From the NCBI GenBank assembly GCA_027924585.1, contig BSBM01000645.1, forward strand, positions 1 to 64,000: a DNA stretch of 64,000 nucleotides, read 5' to 3'. Numbering within the stretch: position 1 is the stretch's first letter; each line of letters begins with the position of its first letter. A program made the translations under genes and the position numbers. The DNA is from Larix kaempferi (taxonomy: Eukaryota > Streptophyta > Pinopsida > Pinales > Pinaceae). Of the stretch, positions 1-11,837 are shown piece by piece. The notes below the pieces were generated by a model. It did no database searches and was not told where the DNA came from. It saw only the letters and a list, made by a program, of their open reading frames with translations.

Positions 1-1632
1 TATCTCTCCTCTCTCTCTATATAGCTATCTATCTATCTATCTATCTATCTCCCCCCTCCCCCTACCTCTCTCTATCTCTCTCTATACATTTCTCTCTCTC
101 ATCACCCTCTCTCTCCCCCCTTTCTCTCTCTATCCCCCTCTCTCCCCATCTCCCCCTCTCTCTCCCATACTCCCCCACTCTCCCCCCCCCTCTCTCTCTA
201 TCTACCACCTCTCTCTATCATCCCCCTTCTCTCCCTCCTTTTATCTCTCTCTTTCTCTCTTACTCTTTTCCCCCTCCTCAATCTCTCTACCTCTCTCTCC
301 CTTCATCCCTCCCTCCCCTCTCCCTCTCCCTCTCTCTACATTTATATCCACTCCTTTCCCTCTCTCCCCCCCACCTCTATCTCTCCCTCCCTCCTCCTTC
401 CCCCTCTCTCTCCCGCTCTCCCCCCCCCTCTCTCTAACCCCTCTCGCTCTACCCTTCTCCCCCCTCCCACTCTCTCTCTATCTATCTATATATCTCTCTC
501 TATTTATGTATCTCTCTGCCCCACCTTCTCTCTCTCTCCCCTGTCTATCTCACCCTTTCCCTCTCTTCCCCCTCTCTCTCTCTCCCCTTCCTCACTCCTC
601 TTTCTCTTCCCCTCTACCCCCTCTCTCTCCCTTGATCTCTCTCTTCTCTCTCTCCTGATCTCTCTCTCTCTCTCACACACACACACACTACCTCTTCCTC
701 TCTCTGCCCCTCTCTCTCTCTTCCTCTCTCCCTCCTGTCCCATCGATCCCTCTCAATCTCTTCTTTATATATGATGCCCCTCTCACTGTCTCTTCCACTC
801 TCTCTCTCTCGCTCTAATAACCCCTCTCTCTCTCTCTCCCTCCATCTCTTTCCCTCTCTCTCTCCCACCCCTTTCTCTCTCTCTCTCTCTCTCTGTGCCT
901 CCTCTCCCTCTCTCTCCCCCCTCTCTCTATCTTCCCTATTTCTCTCTCCTTCCCCTTCTCTCCCCCTCTTACTCTCTCCCCCTCTCACCCCTCTCTCTTT
1001 CCCTCTCTTCCCTTCTCTCTCTCCCTCTCTCTCCCTCTATCTCTCTCTCTCCCTCCCTCCCTATCCATTTATATCCACCCCTCTTCCTCTCCCTCTTTGG
1101 CCCCCCCTCCCCCCTCTCTCTCTCCCCCTATCTCTCTCCTTCTCTCTCCCACTCTCCCCCTCTATCCCCCACTCTCTATCTCTCACTCTCTCCCTCTCTA
1201 CTCCCCCCCTATCTCAAGCCCCCCCTCTCTCCTCATTGCCAACTCTCTCCGCATTTCCAACCTCTCTCTCTCCTTTATCTATATCTATCTACCTATATCC
1301 TCTATCCCCCTAGCTCTCTCTATCTATCTCTCTATCTCTCAAACCCCCTCTCTTTTACCCCCTCTCTCTCTCCATATCTCCTCTCTCCCCCTTTCCAACC
1401 TCTCTCTCTCTCCTATATCTCTATATATCGATCTATCTCCCCGCCTCCCCCTAGCTGTATCTATCTATCTATATGTTTCTCACCCCCCTCTCTCTATACC
1501 TCTCTCTTTCTCCTCCCCCCCCTCTCTCCCCCAATTCTATCTCTATATCCCCCTCTCTTCCCAATATCCCATTCTTTCTCCCACACTCCCCCTCTCTCTA
1601 TTCAACCCCTCTTTCTTCCCTCCTCTCCCTCC

Positions 1633-1704
<72 letters not shown>

Positions 1705-2125
1705 ATATCTACCCATCAACCCCCACCCCCTCTCTCTCTCCTCCCTCTTCCTCCTCTCTCTATACCCCTCTACCCCCCTCTCTCTCTATCTCTCTCCACA
1801 CCCCCCCCTCTCCCACCTCTTCTCTCTCTCTCTTCCTCTTTCTCTCTCTCCCCTTCTCTCTCTCTTGCTCTCTCCCCCTCCCCCATCGATCTCTTTATAT
1901 CTCTTCCTCTCTCTATGATGCCCCTCTAACTCTCTCTCTCTCGTCTCCCTAGTCCCACCTCTACCCTCCCTCCTCTCTCTCTCTCCCTACCTCTTTCTCT
2001 CTATCCCCTTCTCTATCTCTCTTGCACTCTCCCCTCTCCCCCATCTATCTCTCTATATATCTTTCTCTCCTTATGCTTCCCCTCTCACTCTATCCCCCCC
2101 CCCCCTCTCTCTCTCTCTCCCACCC

Positions 2126-2173
<48 letters not shown>

Positions 2174-2874
2174 CACCCCCTCTCTATCTATATCACCCAC
2201 CTCTTTGTCTCCCCCTCCTCTCTCTCCCTCTCTTTCACCTCATTGTCTCTCTCTCACTCTCTCTCCCCCTCTATCCCTCTCTCTCTCTCCCCTTTCTCCC
2301 CCGCACTCATTCTATCCCCCCCCTCTCTCTCTCTCTCTCCCACCCCATTTCTCTCTCACTCTCTCTCTCTCTCTCTCTCTCTCTATCCCTCTCTCCCCCC
2401 CCTCTCTCTCCCATCTCTATCTATATCCCCAACTCTCTGTCTCCCCCTCTCTTTCCCTCTCTTTCTCCCCTTGTCTCTCTATCACTCTCTCACCCCCCCT
2501 CTCTCCCTGTCTCTCTGTCCTCTTTCTCCCCCCCACTCTTTCTATCCCTCACTCTCTCCTCACCCCCCTCTCTCTCCTCCCCTCATGTATCACCCCCACT
2601 CTCCCTCTCTCTCTCCCTCTCCTCTGTCTCCACCCTCTCTCTCTTCCCTTGTCTCTTTCTCCCTCTCTCTCCCCCCCTCTCCCTCTCCATATCCTTCACA
2701 TGTCTCTCACCATCGCTCTCTCTCTCTTTCTCTCCTCCTCTCGCCCCACCTATCTCTCTCCATCCCCCTCTCTCCCCCCCTCTACCACTCTCTCTCTATA
2801 GCCTGCATCTCTCTCTATATTGATCTATCTATATTCCCCTCTCTCTTAACCTCTCCCTCTCCCCCTCTCTCCCC

Positions 2875-2937
<63 letters not shown>

Positions 2938-3235
2938 ATTTATCCACCCCTCTCTCTCTCCTTATCACTCTCCCTCTCCCCTCTCCTCTCTCCCTCTCTC
3001 TAACCTACCCTCTCTCCTCCCCTCTCTCCTTCTATCTCCCCCTCGCCTCCTCTCTCTCTACAACCTCTCTCCCCCTATACCCCCCCTCTCTCTCTCTCCC
3101 CTGCTCTCTTTCTATCACCCCCTCTTTCTCTCACGCCCCTTTATCTCTCTACCCCTCCCCCCAACTCTCTTTCCCTCTCTCCCCCCTCTCTCTCTCTCTT
3201 GCTCTCTCACCCCCCTCCCTGCCTACATGGATTAA
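1..3235. repeat. Polypyrimidine low-complexity tract (TC/CCCTCT/TCTA)
   Basis: About 3.2 kb in which nearly every base on the plus strand is C or T, made of interleaved TC, CCCTCT, CCCC and TCTA runs. Rare purine-containing islands occur (CACACACACA near 675, ATCGAT near 742, 1427 and 1885). The long open frames rich in Ser, Leu and Pro on plus, and in Arg and Glu on minus, are by-products of this composition and are not genes. The tract ends abruptly near 3230, where sequence of mixed composition begins. Its left end lies outside the window. Confidence 0.95.
1636..1708. repeat. Compound microsatellite (TC)n-(TCTA)n
   Basis: An uninterrupted TC dinucleotide run of about 38 bases passes directly into about eight TCTA tetranucleotide units. 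It is one of the purest sections of the pyrimidine tract. Comparable pure TC runs lie near 2129-2170 and 2877-2907. Confidence 0.9.
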
Positions 3236-3329
3236 TCTACCATAGCCTACATAGCCTAATCTACCAATCCTACATTAACCTATGAAATCTTAGCAAATAT
3301 TGTACTCTATAAAACAAAATATTAGTATA

Positions 3330-4900
3330 AGAATTGAAACATGTATATTATTGGAATTTACATAAATAAAGTGTACTCATACATAAAGATGAAACATAAA
3401 ATCTCATAGTAATTATAAATTTCATCATAAGAAAATATAAAACTCTAGAAAACACACATTCCTGGAAACATTTATAATCTCGTAAGAAATCAAAATATAC
3501 ACATTAATGTAATTTACACTAATAATTCAAAATCAATACCAACAAACAAAAACACTATACATACACAAACAAATGAACTCATCATATTTCAAAATCAGTA
3601 ATTAATTCAACAAACAGAAACATTACAATCCTATATCAAAATACAAACATAAGAAAACAAACAAACATTGCCAAACATATTTGTATCTTATAAACATAAA
3701 TAAATTTCCATTCTGCATCATACAATTTAAATAAGGAAACACACATACATATACCTAAATTGTAGAAAGTATAAATAACATTGTGTATAAGATGTGTTAT
3801 ATTATATGTGTAATGTGGAATTTGTTATTTACAAATCAATATACATAAACAAATTTCATCTCATCATAGTTCCAAATCAATAAGAAATAAAAGCACACAC
3901 AATACATTCCATGTCAACCAAAGTAAGAAAACATATATTAAAAACTACAAAATCTTATAAGCAAACACAAGATATACATACAAACAAACACAATTCATCA
4001 CAGCTCAAATGAATAAGAAATGCATGATACACAATACAATATCATGTCAACTATAAGCAAACAAACATACATTGCAAACCACACAATTTTAGATAAGCAA
4101 AAATCTAATTAGATAAATTTCATAAAGTATAAATTAAGTGTGTGTACAAAATGTTTTCTATCATGTGAAATGTTGGAATTAATGATTAAAAATGAATAAG
4201 GAAGTACAATCTAGCTCATCATAATTCAAAATCAATAATCAGTACAATAAGCACACATAATACATTCCATGTCAAAATACAAACAAACAAACATTATCAA
4301 TCACACTATTTAAAATAAGCAAACACACTCATACAGATATATAAAGTTCAGATAGTGTAAATTATAAGTGTATACAAATGTGTTATATGATGTGTAATGT
4401 GGACTTTGATGGTTTAGAAATGAATATACCAAACACAATACAACTCCTCGTAATTCTAAATCAATAATCAATGCAACAAACACATTAAATAATATTTCAT
4501 GTCAAAGTACAAGCATAAATAAACATAAAAGAAACATTGTCAAACGATATATTTTAAATAAGGAAATACACACACATACAAAGTGTAAAAGGTGATAGGT
4601 GCACACAAAATGTGTTATATCATAAGGATAATGTGAATTTTATGATTTAGAATTAAACATATGAAAGATAGAAAACTGATTCAAAATTAAATAATCAATA
4701 CAACAAACACACAGTATGGTCTAATGTCAAATTACAAGTATTCTCAATCATACAACCATTGCTATAACTTATAACATAAACAAATTTGTGAAAAATGTAA
4801 ATTAATGTTTATGTTAGTTATGTAATGTAAAAATTAATGATTTAGAAAAAAGTATAACAATGTTAAAAGAAATACAAAATAAACTTTTGATGCTTCAGTG
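3330..4900. repeat. Degenerate tandem repeat, unit about 230 bp
   Basis: AT-rich DNA in which one block recurs in order: a CTCATCATAATTC-like motif, then CAAAATCAATAATCA, then CAACAAACACA, CATGTCAAAATACAA, AAACAAACATT and a GTGTTATAT/TGTAATGTGGA segment. Anchor copies lie near 3578, 3850, 3994, 4211, 4441 and 4672. The last three spacings are 217-231 bp; earlier ones are irregular (272 and 144), as if units were lost or merged. Copies are clearly diverged, so the array is old. No coding potential was seen. Confidence 0.7.
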
Positions 4901-5640
4901 AGTTAAATTAAGACTAAAATTATACAAATAAAATACCCTACACTACTCTGCACTACTCTAAGGAGGATAGCTGAGAGGGGTTGAATCCACTCCATAAAAC
5001 AAAAATTATTTGTATTAATAATTTCAATGTACAAAAGATTCTCTTTATTTTGTAACATGTGCATTATTATAATAGGATAGGCCCCAACCCAAGAGAATAG
5101 TACTTCATAAAATAAATGATTTTATTGCTAATTATATGTATTAAAAACTTTTTAATTTATAAAATATATAAAAATAAATAGATGAATAAGTTTATATTTA
5201 CTCTAAGAAATCTAAAATTGGAACATTTCTTTATATAATAATAGTTAAAAAACTTAGAATATAAAAAAACATTAAAAAATATTAGAAAAAAGATATATGA
5301 AAATTATGAAATATAACCCACTCACAATGATACAAAACAGAAACCTAAAATAACAATTATTATAATAAGCTGAATAAAATTATAAATATCTCTCTTCTGT
5401 ATATTCTTTAAAAACATAATTAAAAATCCAATACCATATCTTAATATTCAGTCTATAATTTATAATAGTAAAAACTTTTAAAGTATTTTTCCTCCTAATT
5501 TTTTCTTTTAACATTTAAATTTTAAAACAATAGTAATATATTTAAAAAAATCATAAACTATAAAATAACATGATCATATTCAAAGAACATTTGAAAGTGG
5601 AAGAAAAGTTGATTTAACAGAGCCAACCCAAAATCTTAAA
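4900..5640. other. AT-rich stretch without recognisable gene
   Basis: AT-rich DNA with scattered short homopolymers. No credible exon, RNA gene or transposon end was recognised on either strand. Confidence 0.6.
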
Positions 5641-5646
5641 TCTGAT

Positions 5647-5647
5647 A

Positions 5648-5680
<33 letters not shown>
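5647..5680. repeat. (TAA)n microsatellite
   Basis: About eleven perfect ATA/TAA trinucleotide units. The minus-strand poly-tyrosine open frame here is an artefact of the repeat. Confidence 0.95.
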
Positions 5681-5682
<2 letters not shown>

Positions 5683-5884
5683 AAAACTAAATTTAATGAT
5701 AACTGTGGCAGAGTAAAAATCAGGTTAATGTAATGAAAAAGTAATTTAATAAATAAACAACTGGAGGGTAGGAGAAAAAAGGCTTCCAAAAAATAAATTG
5801 AATAATAATAATTTAATAATGTTAATGCAATGAAACATTAAATTTAATAGATAGACAACTGGGAGGTAGGAGAAGATATATCCA

Positions 5885-7330
5885 GAGTTCGAGATGGAAT
5901 GCGGTTTAGTTTGAGTAGCAGAATAGCCTTAGTCTTTTGGTGATATCAAATAGATAGATAGAACGGTTGAGAAATTTAAATAAGCGAATAAACAAAATTT
6001 AATTGCATTAAATAATCTGTTGAAAATCTAAACTTAACACCTACAACTTCAACTTCAATTTCAACACAATTAAATCTAACTTTACTCGGAATTTGGTTTG
6101 GTCTTAGCATGGACTTCAATACAATTTGGTTGATTGATTGGAATTCTTGAAGGGAGGAGGGTTTGAAATTCATTACAATGATGGAAATCCATTGAAATAA
6201 TTTTTTAATTGCTTCGTGTGCGACAATGGAAACCCAGATCAGAATAGAACTGAACCAAACCCTCATTGTAGGAAAGGACTAGTGTTTCTCAGTTGTTTTA
6301 GCAAAGCATAGATAAAGACGGAATAGTAATAAACATACCTGTGATATTGAGAGAGAATGTTTCTCTCTGTTGCACAACTTATTGACATACTAGTCTCAAC
6401 CTCGGATTCAACACATACACAGGAATAAGGTTCGAGCAGTAGGTAGATTCATGGAAAGATCAGATCAGAACAAAACAGAGCCATCATTGCAACGCTGAGA
6501 AATGAATAGCAATAAATGAGTTGCTGAAATGAATGGAACTAGGATTTCTAGGTCGTTCCAGAGGAGAGAATGGTAGAGCAGATTAGAAAAAGATTCGTAA
6601 AATGTTGAAAAGATTCTTAAAATGGGATCCCCACGATTATTTCGAGAGTACATTGAACAGGTTAGATGCTCCAAAGGCTGATCCAAATACAATTTTCCCA
6701 TACATACAATCTAATAAATAAACAAAACAACGGGGAATTGGAGTGCCGTTTGGCTTTGGTGATCTCAAACAAACACATTCGATTTAAGAAATTTAAAATG
6801 CAGAGAAACATAAGCTAACCGAAGAAAATAGAATGACTGAAGAAAACAATAGAAATGACTCCAGCGAAAGGAGAAGCGTTTTTCAGAGTAAAGCAGAGGT
6901 GAAGAGCTAAAGAGGGAAAAGTAATAAAAATACCTGTGGTTTTGAGAGCGAACATTGCTCTCCATTAACAGAATAGCATCAACCTCATATTCAACACATA
7001 GGGAGACTCTGCGAATAACCTCAGATTCAACACATACCATTATTTCATGGAAAGCTCAGAACACGAAATACCTTATACAATATTTCATGGAAAACTCAGA
7101 ACAAAACAAAACAGAGCAGTCATTCGCAACGTTTGAGAAATGAAGAGCAACAGATGAGATTTCTAGGTCTTTTGAGAGCAGAGAACAGAAAAAAGATCCG
7201 TAAATTGTACCTGGAATGAGATCCCCGTGATTATTTAGAGAGAAAATTGTTCTTCATATTGAACGGGTGAGCTGGTCATTTGCTCCATATTGAACAGGTG
7301 AGAAAATTGTTCTTCATATTGAATTGAAGC
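5885..7330. repeat. Diverged tandem duplication, offset about 600 bp
   Basis: Ordered similarity links two blocks. 6335-6420 (TACCTGTGATATTGAGAGAG then TTCAACACATA) matches 6930-7005. 6541-6690 (GATTTCTAGGTC, GATCCCCACGATTATTT, ATTGAACAGGT) matches 7158-7260. The offset is about 595-600 bp at these two anchors and nearer 845 bp at the left edge (5885 versus 6735), so one copy carries extra sequence. A third, short partial copy of the last segment lies at 7261-7330. Short open frames on the minus strand have no family I recognise. Confidence 0.65.
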
Positions 7331-7379
7331 TCATTTGCTCCATCCGGCCCGGCAACTCCTCCTCGATCACAATTTTCCC

Positions 7380-7625
7380 CATACAGAGACTCATCTACAT
7401 ACAGAGACTCATCTACATACACAAACACAGATAGATGGTTTGCACCCGTTTTCTTCAGACTCATACACCATACAAAAACACAGACAGATAGATCTTCAGA
7501 CTCATACACCATACACAAACACCAGACAGACTCGGATAGAGGAGAATGGAAGAGGTAAATGGAGAATTTTAGAAATATATATCCATCCTTCAACGGATAG
7601 ATGGTTTGCACCCGTTTCTTCAATT
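7380..7625. repeat. Cluster of short imperfect repeats
   Basis: ACAGAGACTCATCTACAT occurs twice in tandem. CTTCAGACTCATACACCAT occurs twice. ATAGATGGTTTGCACCCGTT occurs at about 7431 and 7598. These read as local slippage and small duplications. No coding feature is supported. Confidence 0.6.
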
Positions 7626-7659
7626 TGTTTAATTTTTTTTTGGAATTAAATTGGAACTT

Positions 7660-9060
7660 TCCATATGTCCTTGGCTTTTCAATTTTGATTCACGCTTCTT
7701 TTTTCCAGATTCTTTCTTTTTTTTTCCTTTTTTAGATTCTTTTTTATTCTGCTTTTCTTTCCAGATTCAATTAAGATTTGCGCTTCTCATTCCGAATTCT
7801 ATTAAGCTTTTCTCGTCAAAAGAAATTGAACCCTCCGTAACATCGTTAAACCCCCGTAAAATTAAGTGTTACATCATTTCAAGAAGTGTAATTCTATTAC
7901 CTATGTGTAAATCATTTCACGACTATAATGATTCTTTTTCTATTGGTATAGGCTTTTTTAATAAAATAAAGTGTTTTATAATTTTATGAACTGTAATTAT
8001 ATTACCTGTGTGTAAATCATTGCTTTGTTTTTCTACTGCTTTGGGATTCCACCTTGTCGTGGTCTCTTTTTTTGACCCTATTATATTTAAGGAAAACGGA
8101 TTTCCATTTATGATTTTAATTATTCTTAACGTAGAAATTAAGAACATAATATATGTGTTTATTTTTTAAAAATATATTTATGAAAAGGATATACCTGGAA
8201 TTTTTTTTATAATTAAAAAGAATTTTAAAAAATATATATACATTGAATTATTTCTGGCTAATTTTACTATCATATATTTTTAATCAATTCAGACATCTAT
8301 ATAATTATTTATTTAACCCATTTTCAAAGTTTACTTTTTTAAAATATTTTTTAATAATTATTATTCAACTTTTAATATTATAGATTTATCCTCGTATAAT
8401 AATTAATTAAATCATACTTTTATATGATATTAAAATATGAGAAAAATAACATTTAACCCACAGCTATTTTATATAAATCTAAGCAATATATATTTTATAT
8501 CTTAATATAAAACTTTTAAGTAGTATCTATAATTAATAATTATAAATTGTTACATAAATAATGTGAATATAATTAGGAAAATTCTTAAATCACTTATATT
8601 AAAAAGAAATTCTTGTTTGAAAGATTGAAAAATAAAATACAAATTCAGAATTTGAAAAATACATATAATAGTTAGTAATTTAATTAGTAAAAGAATCATT
8701 AAAAAGAAAGTGTGAAAGATGGTCAATTTGAAAAATAAATTAGTATTAAAACAAGTCGTGATGAAATGATAATTAACTTTGACTATTTTTTAAAGCTAAT
8801 CTTAATGAAAAACATGCAAATTTGCCTCTATATTTACAACAATGTGATGTGTAGCTCAACTTAAAAGAATGAGAATTTAGGTAGATATTAAAATGACTAA
8901 ATCAAAGAGAAATTGCATGGTATGAAATACAACCATGCTTAATAGAACCAACACAAGAGCCATAACTATTTTAGAAGCAAGCCTAGATCCAAATCCTAGG
9001 CTCTATCAAGCACCGAGAGGGATCAAATCTCATGAGGTGCAAACCTCTCCTTGAATAGCT
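7660..9060. other. AT-rich spacer, nothing recognised
   Basis: Very AT-rich (mostly A/T runs between 8150 and 8850). A pair of similar pieces near 7870-7920 and 7965-8020 (each with GTGTAAATCATT) indicates a small duplication. No gene, LTR or RNA feature could be supported. Confidence 0.5.
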
Positions 9061-9384
9061 CCTTGAGTGCAATACCTTAGCTACCTAATCCTAAGCTCTA
9101 AAGTCTCTAGTTTAAGTCTCATATTTACTTTTCACTTTGTATTATTCTTTTTTTGTCTTTTTTTTTTCCAGCGAAAAAAATCTACTATTGATATTCATAA
9201 AAATGAATCAAATAGTACAAAGATGTTCGTGATTCAACAGGTGAATCAAGTACAACATAATTACATCAAAATAGTTCAAGATCCCTTAAAAAATCTCATG
9301 CCAACAATAAAGTCAGATACTATATGGCATTACTTACAAAATTACAAAATTAGCATTGCGTAAGAGCAAATAAACAAAGTCAAG

Positions 9385-9772
9385 TGTCCTACATCTCAGA
9401 AAAGACTCCGAGAGTTCAGTCAAAAAATTATATGGAACCACTGTCCTGAAAGGAGTTATCACACTATTCCTCCCATAACAAAAACCCTTCCAAACCAGAA
9501 AGAGCTTGCTTGGATAACTTATCAGCCAGAGAGTTGTGTTCTCTAAGGATATGCTCAAATTTGATATTCTGCTGCTTAGAAATTTAAGAGGATGTCCAAA
9601 GGGCCCAATGACGTAGATGCATGACATTAAGCCTGAAATCACCCGCAGCCCATTTTATGGTAACCCTGGAATCACCATAAACCTTTATATTGACCAAACC
9701 AAAATTATTTGCAACTTTCAGAATGCACCAGAGTGCCATTAACTCCGCTTTCATAATGCACCAAAGTGCCAT
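9385..9772 (-). pseudogene. LINE-type RNase H domain relic
   Basis: On the minus strand, residues of the plant non-LTR retrotransposon RNase H domain (RVT_3-like) can be read from 9772 downwards. They include AELMALW (catalytic Glu region), VYGDSRVTIKW (GDS Asp region), and after a stop near 9584 the same frame continues to EHILREHNSLADKLSKQAL, the typical last-Asp motif. One in-frame TAA therefore breaks a domain that is otherwise collinear. The domain would degrade RNA in RNA-DNA hybrids during LINE replication. No reverse transcriptase was found next to it, so this is a short fragment. It resembles the 55 kb LINE relic (LSK ending) more than the adjacent plus-strand LINE. Confidence 0.75.
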
Positions 9773-9814
9773 TACCAGAGTGCCATTATTCTTTTTTTGT
9801 TTATGGCCGACATA

Positions 9815-10030
9815 ATATTTATTACTTTTTACTTTGTATTATTATTTTTTGTTTACTCTGTATTATTTTGTTACTCGACAAACACACTAAAGTCTCATAT
9901 TTTCTTTTTACTTTGTATTAAAAGTAAAAAGTAATGTCTTTAGTTTAAGTCTCATATTTACTTTTTACTTTGTATTATTCTATTTTTTTTTTACTTTGTA
10001 TTATTTTGTTACTCGACAAACACTAGACTA
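9815..10030. repeat. Local repeats of a TTTACTTTGTATTATT motif
   Basis: The string TTACTTTGTATTATT with AGTCTCATATTTACTTTT is present several times (about 9110, 9820, 9900, 9950 and 9985). TTGTTACTCGACAAACAC occurs at about 9868 and 10007. This is a small duplicated block in AT-rich DNA. Confidence 0.6.
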
Positions 10031-10256
10031 ACAAGATCTCCCCCATACTAGGCTATAGTGCGACTCTCGGCGAAATAATGCTCCTTTAACCAAAACAAAA
10101 ATGACCTCCAACACTAAAAAACTACCATTACCCACCTAGCATGGAAAAAACCAACTAGCAAAGGAACTTGTTGAAAAATGAAAGAATATCTAAAAATTGG
10201 GAAGAGAGCTAAAGCGTGGGAAAGTTCTTGGCAAAAATTGTTGCCTCTAGCAAGTA

Positions 10257-10722
10257 ATGTTGAAGTTCCCCAACTCATCCAGGAGTGTGTCACTCAAAAT
10301 AAAATCCAACACTAACGAGGAGTATAGGGTTTGGGCTTCTCAGGACTGGTGGGAACAATTTTTTCGTGAAGAGGAAGTTAACAGAATTGAAGAAACTATA
10401 AACAACGGAGCAATTAGGATTCACATGTGGGAGGACAAGCTTCACTAGGGATTTGAACCAAAAGGAAATTTCTCAACCAAAGAAGCATACAACATCTAGA
10501 CTGGCCATAATAATATAGCTCTGAATAAGAAGTGGAAAAAAATATGGGATGCAAAATTATGTCCTAAAATTTCCATTTTTATTTGGCTTGTAATCAAACC
10601 CCCAATCCTTATGGGAGAAAACCTTCAAAATAAAGGAATGCAAGGACCTTACCGATGTTGTATCTGTACTATGGAGGAAGAAAATCTGAAACACCTCCTT
10701 GATTCAATCACTTTTGCTTGAA
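10257..10722 (+). pseudogene. LINE ORF2 zinc-binding (zf-RVT) region, broken
   Basis: One frame carries MWEDKLH, then after a stop GFEPKGNFSTKEAYNI, a second stop, and then KWKKIWDAKLCPKISIFIWL with CCICTMEEENLKHLLDS. This is the order seen in the zf-RVT domain that follows plant LINE reverse transcriptases: a conserved Trp-Lys-x-Ile-Trp, a Lys-Ile-x-x-Phe-x-Trp, then a Cys-x2-Cys and a His. Both internal TAG stops sit where Trp (TGG) would be expected, consistent with single G-to-A changes. A TGA ends the readable domain at about 10720. Confidence 0.75.
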
Positions 10723-11012
10723 ACTTGTGGGATCATGGAGTGATTATCTTCAGAAGAATAGATAGGCACAAAGACAATCTGGTTTAGACCATATGCTAAT
10801 TGACAAAAGACCTATTTCAGAACACCATTGTTAACACACTCTTGCAGATCTTCATGTATTTTGTGGTATGGGAAGTTTGAAAGGAGAGAAATTCCAGAAC
10901 CTTCCAAGAGAAATATGGAGCTGAAGACAGGGTTTGGAACTCTTTTAGAAGTAATATGCTCAAAACTGTGAAACTGTAGTCTTGGGAAAATTCAAATTGG
11001 GAAGCCAATGCT

Positions 11013-11596
11013 ATGGATTCCCTCATGTCGCAGCCCTGGGGGATATCGGGGTTGATACAATGTTATGGAAAACAAAGAAATACTCCCATGGAAAGCTCTA
11101 GTCCTAAATTTTGGTCCCCCCCTCTCGTTGGTTTTTTTAAATTGAACTTTGATGGGGCCTCAAAAAGAAATCTTGGGCCGACTGGTTATGGATGTGTTAT
11201 CATAAATCACCTAGGCGAGATGCTATGTTTCAAAACTGGCTTCATCGGAACGATTCGAACAATGTTGCAAAAGTGGAGGGTTTTCTCCAAGGAATCTAGA
11301 TGGCTGGTACCCAGAACTGGACCCCACTTTTTGTTGAAGGTGACTCTAAGATCACCCTCCACATGGCAATGGTGATCCATCATGGAAAACCGAGCAACAA
11401 GGTAACATCATCATGGCAATTAGAGGGGAGGTTTGAGAAGTTAGCCACGATGTTAAATCCTAGAATGGCCCTTACCTTCACCCACCTCAAGCATAATGGT
11501 AATAAGTTGCAGGACCTTTTGGCGAACCTCAGGACTGGTAACCGTAACACCATTTGTGCCAACTCATGGGAGGACCTGACTGATACGACTGCCTAG
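11013..11596 (+). pseudogene. LINE-associated RNase H, frameshifted
   Basis: The first half reads FWSPPLVGFFKLNFDGASK followed by LGPTGYGCVI, the start of a plant RVT_3-type RNase H with the catalytic Asp in FDGAS. After about 11260 the homology moves to another frame: LFVEGDSKITLHM (GDS Asp), then FTHLKHNGNKLQDLLAN, the C-terminal His-x-x-x-x-x-Asn motif. The final catalytic position reads LQDLLAN. A frameshift near 11250-11300 separates the halves, so no complete enzyme can be made. It is in frame with the upstream zinc-binding region. Confidence 0.75.
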
Positions 11597-11837
11597 GAAA
11601 GGTGCAAGGAAATTTTACTTCAAGACATTATGTGTTATCACAAAGGATAGGATGCCTGAAATTAGGTAGGTCTTATCATGGCCGCATGACGTATCGCTCT
11701 TTATGGAAAGCTTTAGAAGATCTAAGGGGAAGGCATGAGGGCCTAAATCAACATTTACTCCATTTTTATTCTCTGTCTTGTCACAACTTATGTTTATGAT
11801 CATAGTTATGAATGTTTGAAGTGGAGGATCCATCCAT

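Noticed and set aside
504-3235. Long open frames rich in Ser/Leu/Pro (plus) or Arg/Glu (minus) in the first 3.2 kb
   Set aside because: They are direct translations of TC-type repeats in several frames at once, without any domain or plausible start context.
5580-5789. Minus-strand frame with a run of tyrosines
   Set aside because: The tyrosines are the translated (TAA)n microsatellite.
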